Shown here in pieces: positions 1 through 8,593 of a DNA stretch of 64,000 bases (position 1 is its first letter; the number at the start of each line of letters is the position of its first letter). Under the pieces are notes generated by a model. It was not told where the DNA came from, did no database searches, and saw only the letters and a list, made by a program, of their open reading frames with translations. Both the position numbers and the translations under genes were made by a program. Source of the DNA: an uncultured Chitinophaga sp. GTDB lineage: Bacteria; Bacteroidota; Bacteroidia; Cytophagales; Cyclobacteriaceae. Location: positions 124,001 through 188,000 of the forward strand of contig CABHOK010000018.1 in the NCBI GenBank assembly GCA_902168205.1, in the 5' to 3' direction.

Positions 1-2
1 CA

Positions 3-611
3 TTGAAAACAGACGAAGGTGCTAAATACGATCAGGTATTAACCTATGATGCTGCAGATATAGCACCGATGATTACCTACGGAACCAATCCGGGTATGGG
101 TATAAAGGTTACAGACCGTATCCCTACCGTTGCAGAACTCAGCGACATCAGCGAACAAAATTCATTTACAAAGTCATTGGAGTATATGGGCCTTGAACAA
201 GGTTCACAACTTCTTGGTAAATCAGTTGACTATGTGTTCATCGGAAGCTGTACCAATGCGCGCATTGAAGACTTAAGACTTGTTGCTTCCATCGTGAAAG
301 GCAAGAAGAAAGCAGAAGGCGTTGAAGTATGGGTAGTGCCTGGTTCAAAACAAGTAGAAGAGCAGGCGCGCAAAGAAGGTCTGCACAAAATATTTGAAGA
401 AGCAGGTTTTGAATTACGCGAACCCGGATGTTCAGCTTGCCTTGGTATGAACGAAGATAAAATTCCTGCCGGCAAATATTGCATCAGTACATCGAACCGA
501 AACTTCGAAGGGAGACAAGGACCGAAGTCCAGAACATTCCTGGCAAGTCCGCTAAGTGCAGCCGCTGCGGCTATAACAGGAAAAGTGACAGACGTACGCG
601 AACTGGTATAA
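3..611 (+). CDS. leuC: 3-isopropylmalate dehydratase large subunit, C-terminal part
   Basis: Last 202 residues of the aconitase-type subunit that, with LeuD, isomerises 2-isopropylmalate to 3-isopropylmalate in leucine synthesis. The gene enters from the left edge, so its true start is outside the window and position 3 is not a start. The 4Fe-4S ligands are visible: Cys83 in [12 protein letters not shown] and Cys143/Cys146 in [10 protein letters not shown] (numbering within this fragment). The [12 protein letters not shown] stretch typical of the family's substrate site follows. leuD begins 40 nt downstream, and leuB and leuA follow on the same strand, so this is the tail of a leu operon. Confidence 0.97.
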   Translation: MKTDEGAKYDQVLTYDAADIAPMITYGTNPGMGIKVTDRIPTVAELSDISEQNSFTKSLEYMGLEQGSQLLGKSVDYVFIGSCTNARIEDLRLVASIVKGKKKAEGVEVWVVPGSKQVEEQARKEGLHKIFEEAGFELREPGCSACLGMNEDKIPAGKYCISTSNRNFEGRQGPKSRTFLASPLSAAAAAITGKVTDVRELV

Positions 612-646
612 TTACGATTAACGTTTAACGAATAACTGATAACGAA
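611..646. repeat. Family A intergenic repeat (TAACG/GATAACG units)
   Basis: The leuC-leuD gap is made almost wholly of degenerate units such as ATTAACG, TTTAACG, AATAACTG and ATAACGAA. The same words recur at 2481-2494, 3728-3846, 41811-41928 and 42423-42484, always between genes. Confidence 0.6.
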
Positions 647-650
647 CATC

Positions 651-1238
651 ATGGCAAAAGAGAAATTCACAACGTTAAAAAGTCGCGCAGTACCGCTGTC
701 GATTGAAAATATAGATACTGACCAGATCATTCCTGCACGTTTCCTGAAAGCTACTACACGCGATGGCTTCGGAGAAAATTTATTCAGAGACTGGCGCTAT
801 AACAGCGACAATACTCCGAAAGCAGATTTTGTTCTGAACGATAATACATACTCCGGACAAATACTGGTAGCCGGCAAAAACTTCGGCTGTGGCAGTAGTC
901 GTGAGCACGCAGCGTGGGCTATAGCTGACTATGGCTTTCGCGTAGTGATCTCCAGCTTCTTTGCAGACATATTCAAGAACAATGCATTGAACAACGCTAC
1001 ACTTCCGGTACAGGTAACAGATGCATTTCTGAAAAAAATATTTGCAGCGATCGAGAAAAATCCTGCCACTACCATCACTGTAGATCTCGAAAATCAGAAA
1101 GTAACACTTGAAGATGGCTCATCCGAATCATTTGATATCAATGCCTATAAAAAGATCTGTCTTGCAAATGGCTACGATGATATCGACTATCTGCTAAGCC
1201 TTCGCGAAGAAATAAAACAATTCGAAACCGCGCGCTAG
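651..1238 (+). CDS. leuD: 3-isopropylmalate dehydratase small subunit
   Basis: A 195-residue swivel-domain subunit, normal length for LeuD, which pairs with LeuC in the cytoplasm. The N-terminal [13 protein letters not shown] segment and the [21 protein letters not shown] motif are hallmark LeuD sequences. The Ser-Ser-Arg loop contacts substrate in this family. It starts at ATG after a 39-nt gap filled by repeat. Operon position between leuC and leuB fits the assignment, and I see no realistic alternative. Confidence 0.98.
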   Translation: MAKEKFTTLKSRAVPLSIENIDTDQIIPARFLKATTRDGFGENLFRDWRYNSDNTPKADFVLNDNTYSGQILVAGKNFGCGSSREHAAWAIADYGFRVVISSFFADIFKNNALNNATLPVQVTDAFLKKIFAAIEKNPATTITVDLENQKVTLEDGSSESFDINAYKKICLANGYDDIDYLLSLREEIKQFETAR

Positions 1239-1270
1239 GTATATACTGGCATCAACACACTCACATTACT

Positions 1271-1300
1271 CGAAGCTCGCAACTGGCAGCTCACAGCTTA
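1271..1300. repeat. Family D intergenic repeat (AGCTCGCAACTGGCAGC)
   Basis: Short segment between leuD and leuB with the words GAAGCTCGCAACTGGCAGCT and CACAGCT. Related words (CTGCAAGCTACTGGCTAC, CAGCAGCCG, CGCAGCTCACGGCTGG) occur at 10043-10215 and 39721-39876. Confidence 0.45.
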
Positions 1301-1314
1301 AAAAGAATTTTGTA

Positions 1315-2415
1315 ATGAAAAAGAAAATCGTAATACTCCCCGGAGACGGAATCGGAAAAGAAGTAACGGCTTGTGGCAAGAAAGTGCTCGAGCAGGTAGC
1401 CGAATGCTTTGGGCATCAATTTTCATTTGACTATGCTACGATCGGTCACGAAGCCATCGAAGCTACTGGCAATCCTCTGCCGGATGAATCGCTTGAGAAA
1501 ATGAAGAACTCGGATGCTATACTCTTCGGAGCTGTAGGACATCCTAAATATGATAACGACCCTACTGCAAAGGTTCGTCCGGAGCAAGGTCTTTTGAAGA
1601 TGCGTAAAGAATTGGGACTATATGCCAACCTTCGCCCGATAAAACTTTTTGATGAACTCCTCGCAGCTTCCAGCATCAAACCTGAGATTCTGAAAGGTGC
1701 CGATATACTCTTCTTCCGTGAACTTACCGGAGATGTATACTTTGGTGAGCGCGGACGCAAGGAGCAAGGTGCAACAGCGTACGATACAATGATATACTCT
1801 CGCTACGAAGTAGAGCGTATAGCTCACAAAGCTTTTAAAGCTGCGCTTACACGTGGAAAGAAAGTTACATCCGTTGATAAGGCTAACGTACTGGAAAGCT
1901 CACGACTGTGGAGAGAAGTAGTGCAGGAAGTTGCCAAGCAATATCCGGATGTAACGGTAGAGCACATGTTTGTAGATGCTGCTGCCATGAAGCTCATTCA
2001 GAACCCACGCAGCTTTGATGTAGTGGTAACCGGAAACCTCTTTGGAGATATACTTACCGATGAAGCATCGCAGATCGCGGGCTCTATGGGTATGCTTGCC
2101 TCCGCATCTGTAGGTGATACAGTAGGGCTTTACGAACCCATTCACGGAAGTGCACATGATATTACTGGTAAAGGTATAGCGAACCCGCTGGCATCTATAC
2201 TTTCCGCTGCATTGTTGCTTGATATATCATTCGGATTAAAAGAAGAATCTGAAACAGTTATCAAAGCAGTAGAACAAACACTGCGCGATGGATACAGAAC
2301 ACGCGACATCGCAGATGCTTCTACAGCCCATGAGAAAATACTGGGTACAGAAGTAATGGGTAATGTAGTATGTAACAACGCTCGTATGCTGGTAAACTGC
2401 CAGGTAGCAGTATAA
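1315..2415 (+). CDS. leuB: 3-isopropylmalate dehydrogenase
   Basis: 366-residue NAD-dependent beta-decarboxylating dehydrogenase that oxidises and decarboxylates 3-isopropylmalate to 2-oxoisocaproate. Visible landmarks are the N-terminal LPGDGIGKEV, FRELTGDVYFGERGR with the Arg/Tyr active-site region, VDKANVLESSRLWREV, NLFGDILTDEASQIAGSMGMLASAS with metal-binding aspartates, and EPIHGSAHDITGKGIANPLA. The usual GSAPDI is GSAHDI here. Length is standard. It sits between leuD and leuA on the same strand. Confidence 0.98.
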   Translation: MKKKIVILPGDGIGKEVTACGKKVLEQVAECFGHQFSFDYATIGHEAIEATGNPLPDESLEKMKNSDAILFGAVGHPKYDNDPTAKVRPEQGLLKMRKELGLYANLRPIKLFDELLAASSIKPEILKGADILFFRELTGDVYFGERGRKEQGATAYDTMIYSRYEVERIAHKAFKAALTRGKKVTSVDKANVLESSRLWREVVQEVAKQYPDVTVEHMFVDAAAMKLIQNPRSFDVVVTGNLFGDILTDEASQIAGSMGMLASASVGDTVGLYEPIHGSAHDITGKGIANPLASILSAALLLDISFGLKEESETVIKAVEQTLRDGYRTRDIADASTAHEKILGTEVMGNVVCNNARMLVNCQVAV

Positions 2416-2480
2416 AATAAAGAGATATATAGTATAGGCACTTGATTAAGTGTCGTATCCCAATCCCAATAAAAAACAAT

Positions 2481-2494
2481 AAACGGATAACGAA
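2481..2494. repeat. Family A repeat remnant before leuA
   Basis: AAACGGATAACGAA directly precedes the leuA ATG at 2498, matching the family A word that is common elsewhere in the window. Confidence 0.4.
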
Positions 2495-2497
2495 ACC

Positions 2498-3661
2498 ATG
2501 AGCAGAAAAATTGAAATCTTCGACACTACGCTTCGCGATGGCGAGCAAGTGCCCGGCTGTCAGTTATCAACCGATGAAAAGGTCGTGATTGCACGGGAGC
2601 TTGAGCTACTCGGAGTAGATGTTATTGAAGCGGGTTTCCCGATATCCAGTCCCGGTGATTTTCTTTCCGTAGTAGAGCTGTCCAAGGCAGTAAATGTAGG
2701 CGTATGTGCGCTGACACGCTCGAAGAAGGAAGATATAGATGTAGCAGGAGAAGCGCTGCATCATGCCAAACGCGGACGCATCCATACCGGTATTGGTTCT
2801 TCAGACATTCACATCAAGCATAAATTCAACACCACACGCGAGAAGGTTCTCGAACAAGCCGTGTGGGCTGTAGGTTATGCCAAATCAAAAGGTGTTGAAG
2901 TAGAATTCTTTGCCGAAGATGCGGGACGCGCTGACCTCGCGTTTTTAGCACAGATGGTGGAAGCTGTGATTGCTGCCGGTGCAGATGTAGTAAATATACC
3001 TGACACTACCGGCTATTGCTTACCACATTTATATGGCAAGCGTATTCAATACTTGTTCGATCATGTAAAGAATATACATAAGGCGACTATATCCGTACAC
3101 TGTCATAACGATCTTGGTCTTGCTACCGCGAATACGATAGCAGGTTTGATGGCGGGCGCAGGACAAGCCGAAGTAACGATCAACGGTATTGGCGAACGTG
3201 CCGGTAATACTTCGCTGGAAGAAGTTGCCATGATCATCAAGACACACAAAGATCTTGGTTTACACACCAACCTGAAATCAGAAAAACTATATGCAATCAG
3301 CACACTGGTTTCGGATATGATGCGCATGCCGGTGCAACCGAACAAAGCTATTGTAGGTGCCAACGCATTTGCTCACTCATCCGGAATTCACCAGGATGGC
3401 TTTCTGAAGAACTCAGAGAACTATGAGATCATTAACCCGGCAGACGTAGGTGTGCCAACATCATCTATATTATTAACGGCACGTAGCGGCCGTGCTGCGC
3501 TGAAGCACAGACTTGAATTGCTCGGCTACCAGCCAAACAAAACAGAGCTCGATCAATTGTATGAGAATTTCCTGATCGTGGCTGACGAGAAGAAAAGCGT
3601 TAACGATGAAGACCTGGTTGCCATCGTAGCCAACACACCGCTGCTCGTTCAAAGCAAATAG
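2498..3661 (+). CDS. leuA: 2-isopropylmalate synthase, short form without regulatory domain
   Basis: Condenses acetyl-CoA with 2-oxoisovalerate, the committed step to leucine. The 387 residues contain the HMGL-like TIM barrel ([12 protein letters not shown] near residue 8, the metal ligands in [14 protein letters not shown], and [10 protein letters not shown]) and the linker HSSGIHQDG. The protein ends at about residue 387, whereas E. coli LeuA is roughly 520 residues. The C-terminal LeuA dimer domain that binds leucine is therefore absent. No frameshifted remnant is visible: a terminator begins about 30 nt later. The family also contains homocitrate and citramalate synthases, but the leuCDB neighbours favour LeuA. 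Confidence 0.93.
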   Translation: MSRKIEIFDTTLRDGEQVPGCQLSTDEKVVIARELELLGVDVIEAGFPISSPGDFLSVVELSKAVNVGVCALTRSKKEDIDVAGEALHHAKRGRIHTGIGSSDIHIKHKFNTTREKVLEQAVWAVGYAKSKGVEVEFFAEDAGRADLAFLAQMVEAVIAAGADVVNIPDTTGYCLPHLYGKRIQYLFDHVKNIHKATISVHCHNDLGLATANTIAGLMAGAGQAEVTINGIGERAGNTSLEEVAMIIKTHKDLGLHTNLKSEKLYAISTLVSDMMRMPVQPNKAIVGANAFAHSSGIHQDGFLKNSENYEIINPADVGVPTSSILLTARSGRAALKHRLELLGYQPNKTELDQLYENFLIVADEKKSVNDEDLVAIVANTPLLVQSK

Positions 3662-3691
3662 AAACCAAACCAAATCGTTTATACCTCGGAG

Positions 3692-3723
3692 AGCGTCATC
3701 GTATGGTGACGCTTTTTTTTTTT
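3692..3723 (+). terminator. Intrinsic terminator of the leu operon
   Basis: AGCGTCA (3692-3698) pairs perfectly with TGACGCT (3707-3713) across an 8-nt loop and runs into about 11 T residues. Confidence 0.92.
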
Positions 3724-3727
3724 GGAG

Positions 3728-3846
3728 CCGTTATCCGTGAATCGTTATCCGTTATTCGTAACCTGGACGGAAAGTTTGATCTGTTGTTTAAACCTCTTGA
3801 AAATTAACTCCTGATAACGAATAACGGTTAATAGATAACGGTTAAC
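3728..3846. repeat. Family A repeat cluster
   Basis: The leu-to-3914 gap holds CCGTTATCCGTGAATCG, TTATCCGTTATTCGTA and, in reverse orientation, GATAACGAATAACGGTTAA and GATAACGGTTAACG. CCGTTATTCG at 3749-3758 and CGAATAACGG at 3818-3827 are an exact inverted pair, so the cluster could fold when transcribed. Confidence 0.65.
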
Positions 3847-3913
3847 GTCCGTAACTCCCACTTATCGATTGTTTCTTCAGAGAGTTTATTTATCTTGAAG
3901 AAGATTTTTCTCT

Positions 3914-4747
3914 ATGCAATCCTCTCTAAAAAAAATCCTGGTATCACTCTTGGTGTTGGCCAGCCTTTCGTCTTTTGCGCAGGAAATAGGACTTCAGCTT
4001 TATAGCCTGCGAAACCAGTTTGCCAAAGATGTACCCGGTACAATGGCCAAAATCAGATCCTTCGGAATAAAAGAAATCGAAATAGGAGATACCTACGGAT
4101 TGTCCTTTCCCGAATTCATCAAGCTCATCGCACAAAATCAGTTGCAGGTTGTAAGCTATGGAACCGACTTTGAAAGACTCATGAATTTTCCGCAGTCTGT
4201 AGCGGACGATGCGCGCGCGTACGGAGCCAAGTTTGTTGTTTGCTACTGGATTCCACACAAAGGCGATACATTAACCCTGGAAGATATAAACAAAGCAGCA
4301 GCGGTCTTTAACAAGGCCGGAAAGGTGCTTGCTCAAAACGGATTGCTGCTATGCTATCACCCGCACGGCTATGAATTTCAGCCGCACGAAAAGGGAACGT
4401 TGTTCGACTATATGGTAGATACTTTTGATGCCCGCTATGTATACCTGCAAATGGATGTATTCTGGATCAAGCAGGCCGGGCAAGATCCTGTTGCATTGCT
4501 AAAACGATATGCTAACCGTTGGATCATGCTTCATTTAAAAGATCGTAAACCCGGCACCCCCGGTAGTAAAAACGGACGGGTAGATGTAGAGACTAATGTG
4601 ATCTTAGGACAAGGCGATGTAGGGATTGATGCCATCATGCGAACAGCCAAGTCTATCGGTATAAAACATTACTTTATCGAAGATGAATCTTCGCGCTCGG
4701 AAGAACAAATCCCGGCAAGTCTTCGCTATTTGAAGTCGTTGAAGTAA
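3914..4747 (+). CDS. Secreted sugar phosphate isomerase/epimerase-like TIM-barrel protein
   Basis: 277 residues with a clear signal peptide (KKILVSLLVLASLSSFAQ, cleavage probably after SFA-Q), so exported to the periplasm or beyond. The mature part begins EIGLQLYSLRNQF, characteristic of the xylose isomerase-like TIM barrel family (AP_endonuc_2). Candidate metal ligands are visible in EIEIGDTYG, LCYHPHGYEF, QMDVFWIKQAG and MLHLKDRKPG. The true substrate cannot be told; exported members in Bacteroidota are usually annotated only as sugar phosphate isomerase/epimerase. It is monocistronic and convergent with the thioesterase at 4862. Confidence 0.85.
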   Translation: MQSSLKKILVSLLVLASLSSFAQEIGLQLYSLRNQFAKDVPGTMAKIRSFGIKEIEIGDTYGLSFPEFIKLIAQNQLQVVSYGTDFERLMNFPQSVADDARAYGAKFVVCYWIPHKGDTLTLEDINKAAAVFNKAGKVLAQNGLLLCYHPHGYEFQPHEKGTLFDYMVDTFDARYVYLQMDVFWIKQAGQDPVALLKRYANRWIMLHLKDRKPGTPGSKNGRVDVETNVILGQGDVGIDAIMRTAKSIGIKHYFIEDESSRSEEQIPASLRYLKSLK

Positions 4748-4750
4748 TAG

Positions 4751-4800
4751 AAAGTTGGGAGACGGAAAGTCCGAAGGTCGGGAAGCCTGAAAGTTTCGGG
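4751..4800. repeat. Family B intergenic repeat (GACGGAAAGTCCGAAGG)
   Basis: Between convergent genes: GAGACGGAAAGTCCGAAGG followed by GTCGGGAAGCCTGAAAG. The same vocabulary, often in the opposite orientation, is found at 15095-15161, 34549-34675 and 43695-43880. Confidence 0.6.
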
Positions 4801-4861
4801 GTAAACATACTATATCTATACCTGTCACATTAAGAATATAAAGGAATTATAATCTTCAGAA

Positions 4862-5293
4862 TTACTGTTTTAGTTTTTGTAATAGAATCTCCGGTATAGC
4901 TGCTATTTTTCTTTTCTCATAGTCAAAACATACTATACCTGTTTTGCCGCGGGCTACTTCTTTGCCGGTTTCTGTGTTTTCCAGCAAGTAATACATATCA
5001 AATCCGAAACGGGTAAACTCATCAATAGCAATTTTGACGGTAAGGCGATCGCCTAAAAATGCCTCCGACTTATATTGAATAGCGGCATCGGCTATAATTT
5101 GTCCGGTACTTCCTTCAAAGCTGATCTCATCTTTGAATCCGAGTGTGCGATATAAGACAATGCGTGCTTCCTGCATGATGGTGAGAACAGAGTCATTGCC
5201 CACATGCGCACCATAGTTGAGATCGGAAGCACGAACGGTAAGTTCGGTCGTGAAGATAAATGCATCCGGTAGAGTAATTTGTATACGAGCCAT
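4862..5293 (-). CDS. Acyl-CoA thioesterase, hotdog (4HBT) family
   Basis: 143-residue single hotdog domain. It has the 4HBT pattern: RASDLNYGAHVGNDSVLTIMQEARIVLYRTLGF near residues 22-52, then a beta-sheet-rich half (IIADAAIQYKSEAFLGDRLTVKIAIDEF, ARGKTGIVCFDYEKRKIAAIPE). Family members hydrolyse acyl-CoA thioesters in the cytoplasm; the chain length is unknown. The start codon (complement of 5291-5293) lies inside a perfect 11-bp hairpin, suggesting translational control. The upstream neighbour on the same strand is the aspartyl protease ending at 5350. Confidence 0.88.
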   Translation of the reverse strand: MARIQITLPDAFIFTTELTVRASDLNYGAHVGNDSVLTIMQEARIVLYRTLGFKDEISFEGSTGQIIADAAIQYKSEAFLGDRLTVKIAIDEFTRFGFDMYYLLENTETGKEVARGKTGIVCFDYEKRKIAAIPEILLQKLKQ

Positions 5294-5321
5294 GGCGTGA
5301 AGTTATAAATTTCACGCCATG
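5291..5321 (-). promoter_or_regulatory. Perfect hairpin burying the thioesterase start codon
   Basis: CATGGCGTGAA (5291-5301) and TTCACGCCATG (5311-5321) are exact reverse complements around a 9-nt AT-rich loop. On the minus-strand transcript the AUG of the 4862-5293 gene forms the end of the 3' arm. There is no T-run after it, so it is not a standard terminator for the upstream protease gene. Confidence 0.6.
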
Positions 5322-5349
5322 TGTATAGGGATTAAATCAGATAGACAGG

Positions 5350-6261
5350 TTAGGCTTTCTTAAAGCCTGCGTATCCTTTACAGTAATTCAATACGAAGGT
5401 ATATTCCTTTAATATACTCATGCCGATGGATGCATGGTTATGCCACGGAGAATGAATGATACCCGTTTGAAGATTCGTCATTTCAAGCGAGGCGAGTTCA
5501 AGTCGGTCGGTTACAGTCTCAAACCCTTCAATCTCACCATTCAACCCGCGTCCCAGAATTTTTGTCGTTGCTCTGATGGAATAATTCTCCAGGTCGGTTG
5601 TTTTTAACAAGAGAGCAAGTGTAGAGCCGGTATCAATCATAAGGTCGCACACATGAGTTTTGTTTTTGTCTAGTACCACGCGGCAATCAATAATCGGCCT
5701 TGCATCGCTAATGCGTATCGGTACATGTATATATTCTGAACTCAGTGTAGCTGTTGATGCAGGCCGAAATGTAATCAATTGCTGGCGCGGGTTAAGCTCA
5801 ACCTCAAATTTGGTAAAGATGTCGTACCCGATAACGCCATGCACATTATTATATACTCTGAAAAGATTCTGGTTGGGAATAATGATTACCGGAATTTTTT
5901 CGCCTAGCACTTTATCAATAGAAACCTTATTGTTTAAAGAGAGCGCACCATTAACAGGTCGGCCGGAACCGAGCCCTGAAAATTGTATCTTCTTGTCAGG
6001 TTCAAGGCTGAATAATTTCTGAAAGCGCTTTCCGAACAGCACCAGATTTCTGCATCCTGTATCCAGTATAAGGTTTACATGAATGGAGTCATTAATAATG
6101 ACGGGCAGTAAAATGAGCTCATCTATATTCTTGTATCGGAATGATACTTCGTCTATATGATCAGGTATATAAAACCCTGCCCGGTTAGGAGCAGAGAACG
6201 ATGGGAGGAACGAAACCAACAGCACATATGCTGCAACGAAATTTGTAAAGAACGCCTTCAT
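5350..6261 (-). CDS. Secreted retropepsin-like aspartyl protease with two DTG motifs
   Basis: 303 residues with an N-terminal signal peptide (MKAFFTNFVAAYVLLVSFLPSFSA). Two catalytic-type motifs are present: NLILDTGCRNLVLF with Asp67 and DLMIDTGSTLALLL with Asp210. Each is followed by hydrophobic beta-strands and, in the first half, HGVIGYDIF. This is the aspartyl_protease family common in Bacteroidota, where both halves of a pepsin-like fold are in one chain. No PDZ domain is present at the C-terminus, unlike many relatives. Substrate unknown; location is likely periplasmic. A 9-bp hairpin lies just upstream of the start. Confidence 0.85.
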   Translation of the reverse strand: MKAFFTNFVAAYVLLVSFLPSFSAPNRAGFYIPDHIDEVSFRYKNIDELILLPVIINDSIHVNLILDTGCRNLVLFGKRFQKLFSLEPDKKIQFSGLGSGRPVNGALSLNNKVSIDKVLGEKIPVIIIPNQNLFRVYNNVHGVIGYDIFTKFEVELNPRQQLITFRPASTATLSSEYIHVPIRISDARPIIDCRVVLDKNKTHVCDLMIDTGSTLALLLKTTDLENYSIRATTKILGRGLNGEIEGFETVTDRLELASLEMTNLQTGIIHSPWHNHASIGMSILKEYTFVLNYCKGYAGFKKA

Positions 6262-6265
6262 ACCA

Positions 6266-6292
6266 GGTAGCTTTTAGTATAGGAAAGCTACC
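6266..6292 (-). promoter_or_regulatory. Leader hairpin before the aspartyl protease start
   Basis: GGTAGCTTT (6266-6274) and AAAGCTACC (6284-6292) are exact reverse complements with a 9-nt loop. The stem ends 4 nt from the ATG at 6261 on the minus strand, where it could modulate ribosome entry. Confidence 0.45.
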
Positions 6293-6454
6293 CGTAAGTA
6301 TAGTGCGGGGGCACACGCGTAAAGGCGGATTTTGAAATATAGGATAAGAATCGATTGCTGTTGAATTAATCAGGGTTACACTATAAGTCGGTATGCACAT
6401 CGGTAATTATATAGTAACTCTATACCACCAGGCGTGTGATTTTTTGAGTACAGA

Positions 6455-6495
6455 CAATAAAAAAATGCTGAAGATTTTTTTCTTCAGCATTTTTT
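6455..6495 (-). terminator. Intrinsic terminator of the subtilase gene
   Basis: AAAAATGCTGAAGA (6461-6474) pairs with TCTTCAGCATTTTT (6481-6494). Read on the minus strand, the stem is followed by a T-run. It lies 40 nt after the stop codon of the gene ending at 6535. Confidence 0.88.
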
Positions 6496-6534
6496 ACAGC
6501 CTAAACGTCCCGTTATCGGACGATTTATGTACGC

Positions 6535-8223
6535 TTATTTCTCTACAGGTTTACCTTTTAAGGTTTGTGCGAGCTTTACAGCTTCATATACATTTACCAA
6601 ACCTCCGGTACTGCTCAATTCACTGAACGAAACCTGATCCTGCGAACCTGGCTTTGTTACTTTCAGGCCATCAAACTTCCGTGTTGACTTACGGATAATG
6701 TCTTTGACTTCAGAAGCATTCAGATCCGGGAAGTAGGAAAACAGAACAGCCGCTACACCCGCTGTTGCCGGGCTTGCCATACTGGTACCTTGCAGATCTT
6801 CGTATGTGTTATCAGGTGTTGTAGAGTATATCTGTACACCCGGAGAGAAAAGGTCAACTGATTTTTTTCCGTAGTTGGAGAATGAACCCACAAAGTTTTG
6901 ATCAGCTCCCCATGATGATGCCCCGATCTCTAACCATGTTTTGGCTTCACCACCTTTTAAGAATTTACGGTTTGGATAGTTTGACTCAACATCTGTGTTG
7001 TCGCCATCATTACCAGCAGCATGCACCAGCAATACACCTTTTGACTCAGCGTATTTTACAGCCTTGTCAACAAGCTCTTTATTAGGAGAGAACGCTTTAC
7101 CAAAACTCATATTGATCACTTTCGCACCGTTATCTACTGCATAAATAATAGCGTTGGCTATATCTTTATCGCGTTCGTCACCATTCGGTACAGCGCGCAC
7201 AGACATGATGCGTACGTTATCAGCAATACCTTTTATACCTATATCATTTTTACGGTTGGCACCAATGATACCCGCTACGTGCGTACCGTGGCGCGCATCA
7301 GGACCTTTTACATCGTTGTTACCATAATTTTTCTCCGTAAGATTTTTAGGATCATCGCCCACCACTGTTCTTGAGTTGAACGTAAGGTTATAGCCATACT
7401 CTACAGCCACGCGGTAGTGGTCAACGCCTTCTCCCAACTGACCGATATAGCCATTGAGCTCTTCAATGAATTCACTTACCATGATATCGCCATCCACATT
7501 CTCCAATACTTTAGAAAGCGTTTCTTTAGCAAAGCGAAGTGTATCATCCGTAGCATTGATTGTAGCTAAAGAAGATTTACTTACAGGCTTACCGGTTTTT
7601 GCTTCCAGTAAGCTATCGCAGAAAGCGATGGTAGCGGCAGCATTTTTATAGAGTTCGAATTGCTGATTGTATTGATCGTATTGAGTTTTGTTGAATTCGA
7701 AATCGCGATCATATTTCGTTTTTACTTTCTTCCAGTAATCATACTCAGCCTTATTTTTTTTGCCGACACTCTTCTCATCAACATTCTCGTACTTCGGTTT
7801 CAGGCGTGCGTATTCACGTGTTACCTCGTACGTATCTTCATTTACGTTTCCGTTTTTCCCACCGATGAAATTCCATCCGTGTATATCATCTATATACCCG
7901 TTCTTGTCATCATCAATACCATTGCCCGGAATTTCATCTTCGTTTACCCACATAATGTCTTTCAGATCTTCGTGGTCTGCATCAATTCCAGAATCAATTA
8001 CTGCTACCAATACCGTTTTGGAAGGCTTGTCTTTTAGTAATGTACTATATGTTTTTTCAACACTTAGCCCTTGTACATGGTCCGTTGCGGGATCGCGTAA
8101 GAACCAATCCTGCGGAGCAGTAATTGTGTCTGCCTGTGAAGTTTCTGTCTGAAAAGCATAGCTGGTGGTGCCTAACAGGCCCGCTGCCGCAAAGAGCATG
8201 AGCCGCAAAGTTTGATTTATCAT
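6535..8223 (-). CDS. Secreted subtilisin-like serine peptidase (S8)
   Basis: 562 residues starting at MINQTLRLMLF, because the signal peptide (LMLFAAAGLLGTTSYAFQ) follows directly; an ATG 33 nt upstream would add a non-hydrophobic extension. The triad is visible: Asp77 in VIDSGIDADHEDL, His312 in ARHGTHVAGI, and Ser481 in GTSMASPATAG. The Asp-to-His distance is about 235 residues, against roughly 30-40 in subtilisin BPN'. The extra segment is charged and probably helical (residues ~120-300). No C-terminal sorting domain is seen. It probably acts in the periplasm or at the surface. Confidence 0.93.
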   Translation of the reverse strand: MINQTLRLMLFAAAGLLGTTSYAFQTETSQADTITAPQDWFLRDPATDHVQGLSVEKTYSTLLKDKPSKTVLVAVIDSGIDADHEDLKDIMWVNEDEIPGNGIDDDKNGYIDDIHGWNFIGGKNGNVNEDTYEVTREYARLKPKYENVDEKSVGKKNKAEYDYWKKVKTKYDRDFEFNKTQYDQYNQQFELYKNAAATIAFCDSLLEAKTGKPVSKSSLATINATDDTLRFAKETLSKVLENVDGDIMVSEFIEELNGYIGQLGEGVDHYRVAVEYGYNLTFNSRTVVGDDPKNLTEKNYGNNDVKGPDARHGTHVAGIIGANRKNDIGIKGIADNVRIMSVRAVPNGDERDKDIANAIIYAVDNGAKVINMSFGKAFSPNKELVDKAVKYAESKGVLLVHAAGNDGDNTDVESNYPNRKFLKGGEAKTWLEIGASSWGADQNFVGSFSNYGKKSVDLFSPGVQIYSTTPDNTYEDLQGTSMASPATAGVAAVLFSYFPDLNASEVKDIIRKSTRKFDGLKVTKPGSQDQVSFSELSSTGGLVNVYEAVKLAQTLKGKPVEK

Positions 8224-8593
8224 AATACGTTGGTTTTCAAGTAAACAAGGGTGCAATTTAAACAGTTGAGGTTTAAATAGAATTCGATTTACACAGGTGG
8301 TTTTAAGTTTCCAAAAAATGCAAAAGCCTTGCCGAACTTACTTCAGTGAGAGATGAAAGAAGAGGCATAGGTGCGACAAAAATAGTAAGACCATCTTTGA
8401 TATTGAATTCTAACCGCTACAGCTTATGGTATATGTCTTTATCTCAGTGATATGCTTTTTCGGGCTGTTTTTCTGGCAAGTAGGTAAACTTGCAAGTAAA
8501 AATATCGAGTAGATTCTGTTGAGGAAAATTTTCTTCAACTCGCAGCTCTAAGGTATAAGAATATATTTTCAGGGAAGAAACGTGCAAGGTTGA
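8224..8593. other. Intergenic stretch between the subtilase and mocR-like genes
   Basis: 370 nt without a gene. It holds a near-perfect palindrome at 8518-8539 (GTTGAGGAAAA / TTTTCTTCAAC, one G-U mismatch). On the minus strand there is a TATTTTTG (8377-8384) that fits the Bacteroidota -7 consensus, about 150 nt upstream of the subtilase; no well-spaced -33 TTG was found, so that promoter is tentative. Confidence 0.4.

Noticed and set aside
230-730. Long minus-strand frame opposite leuC/leuD
   Set aside because: It is a shadow of two well-supported genes, spans their gap and encodes no recognisable protein.
3728-3846. CRISPR-like array
   Set aside because: Units are short, degenerate and irregularly spaced with no unique spacers; no cas genes are present.
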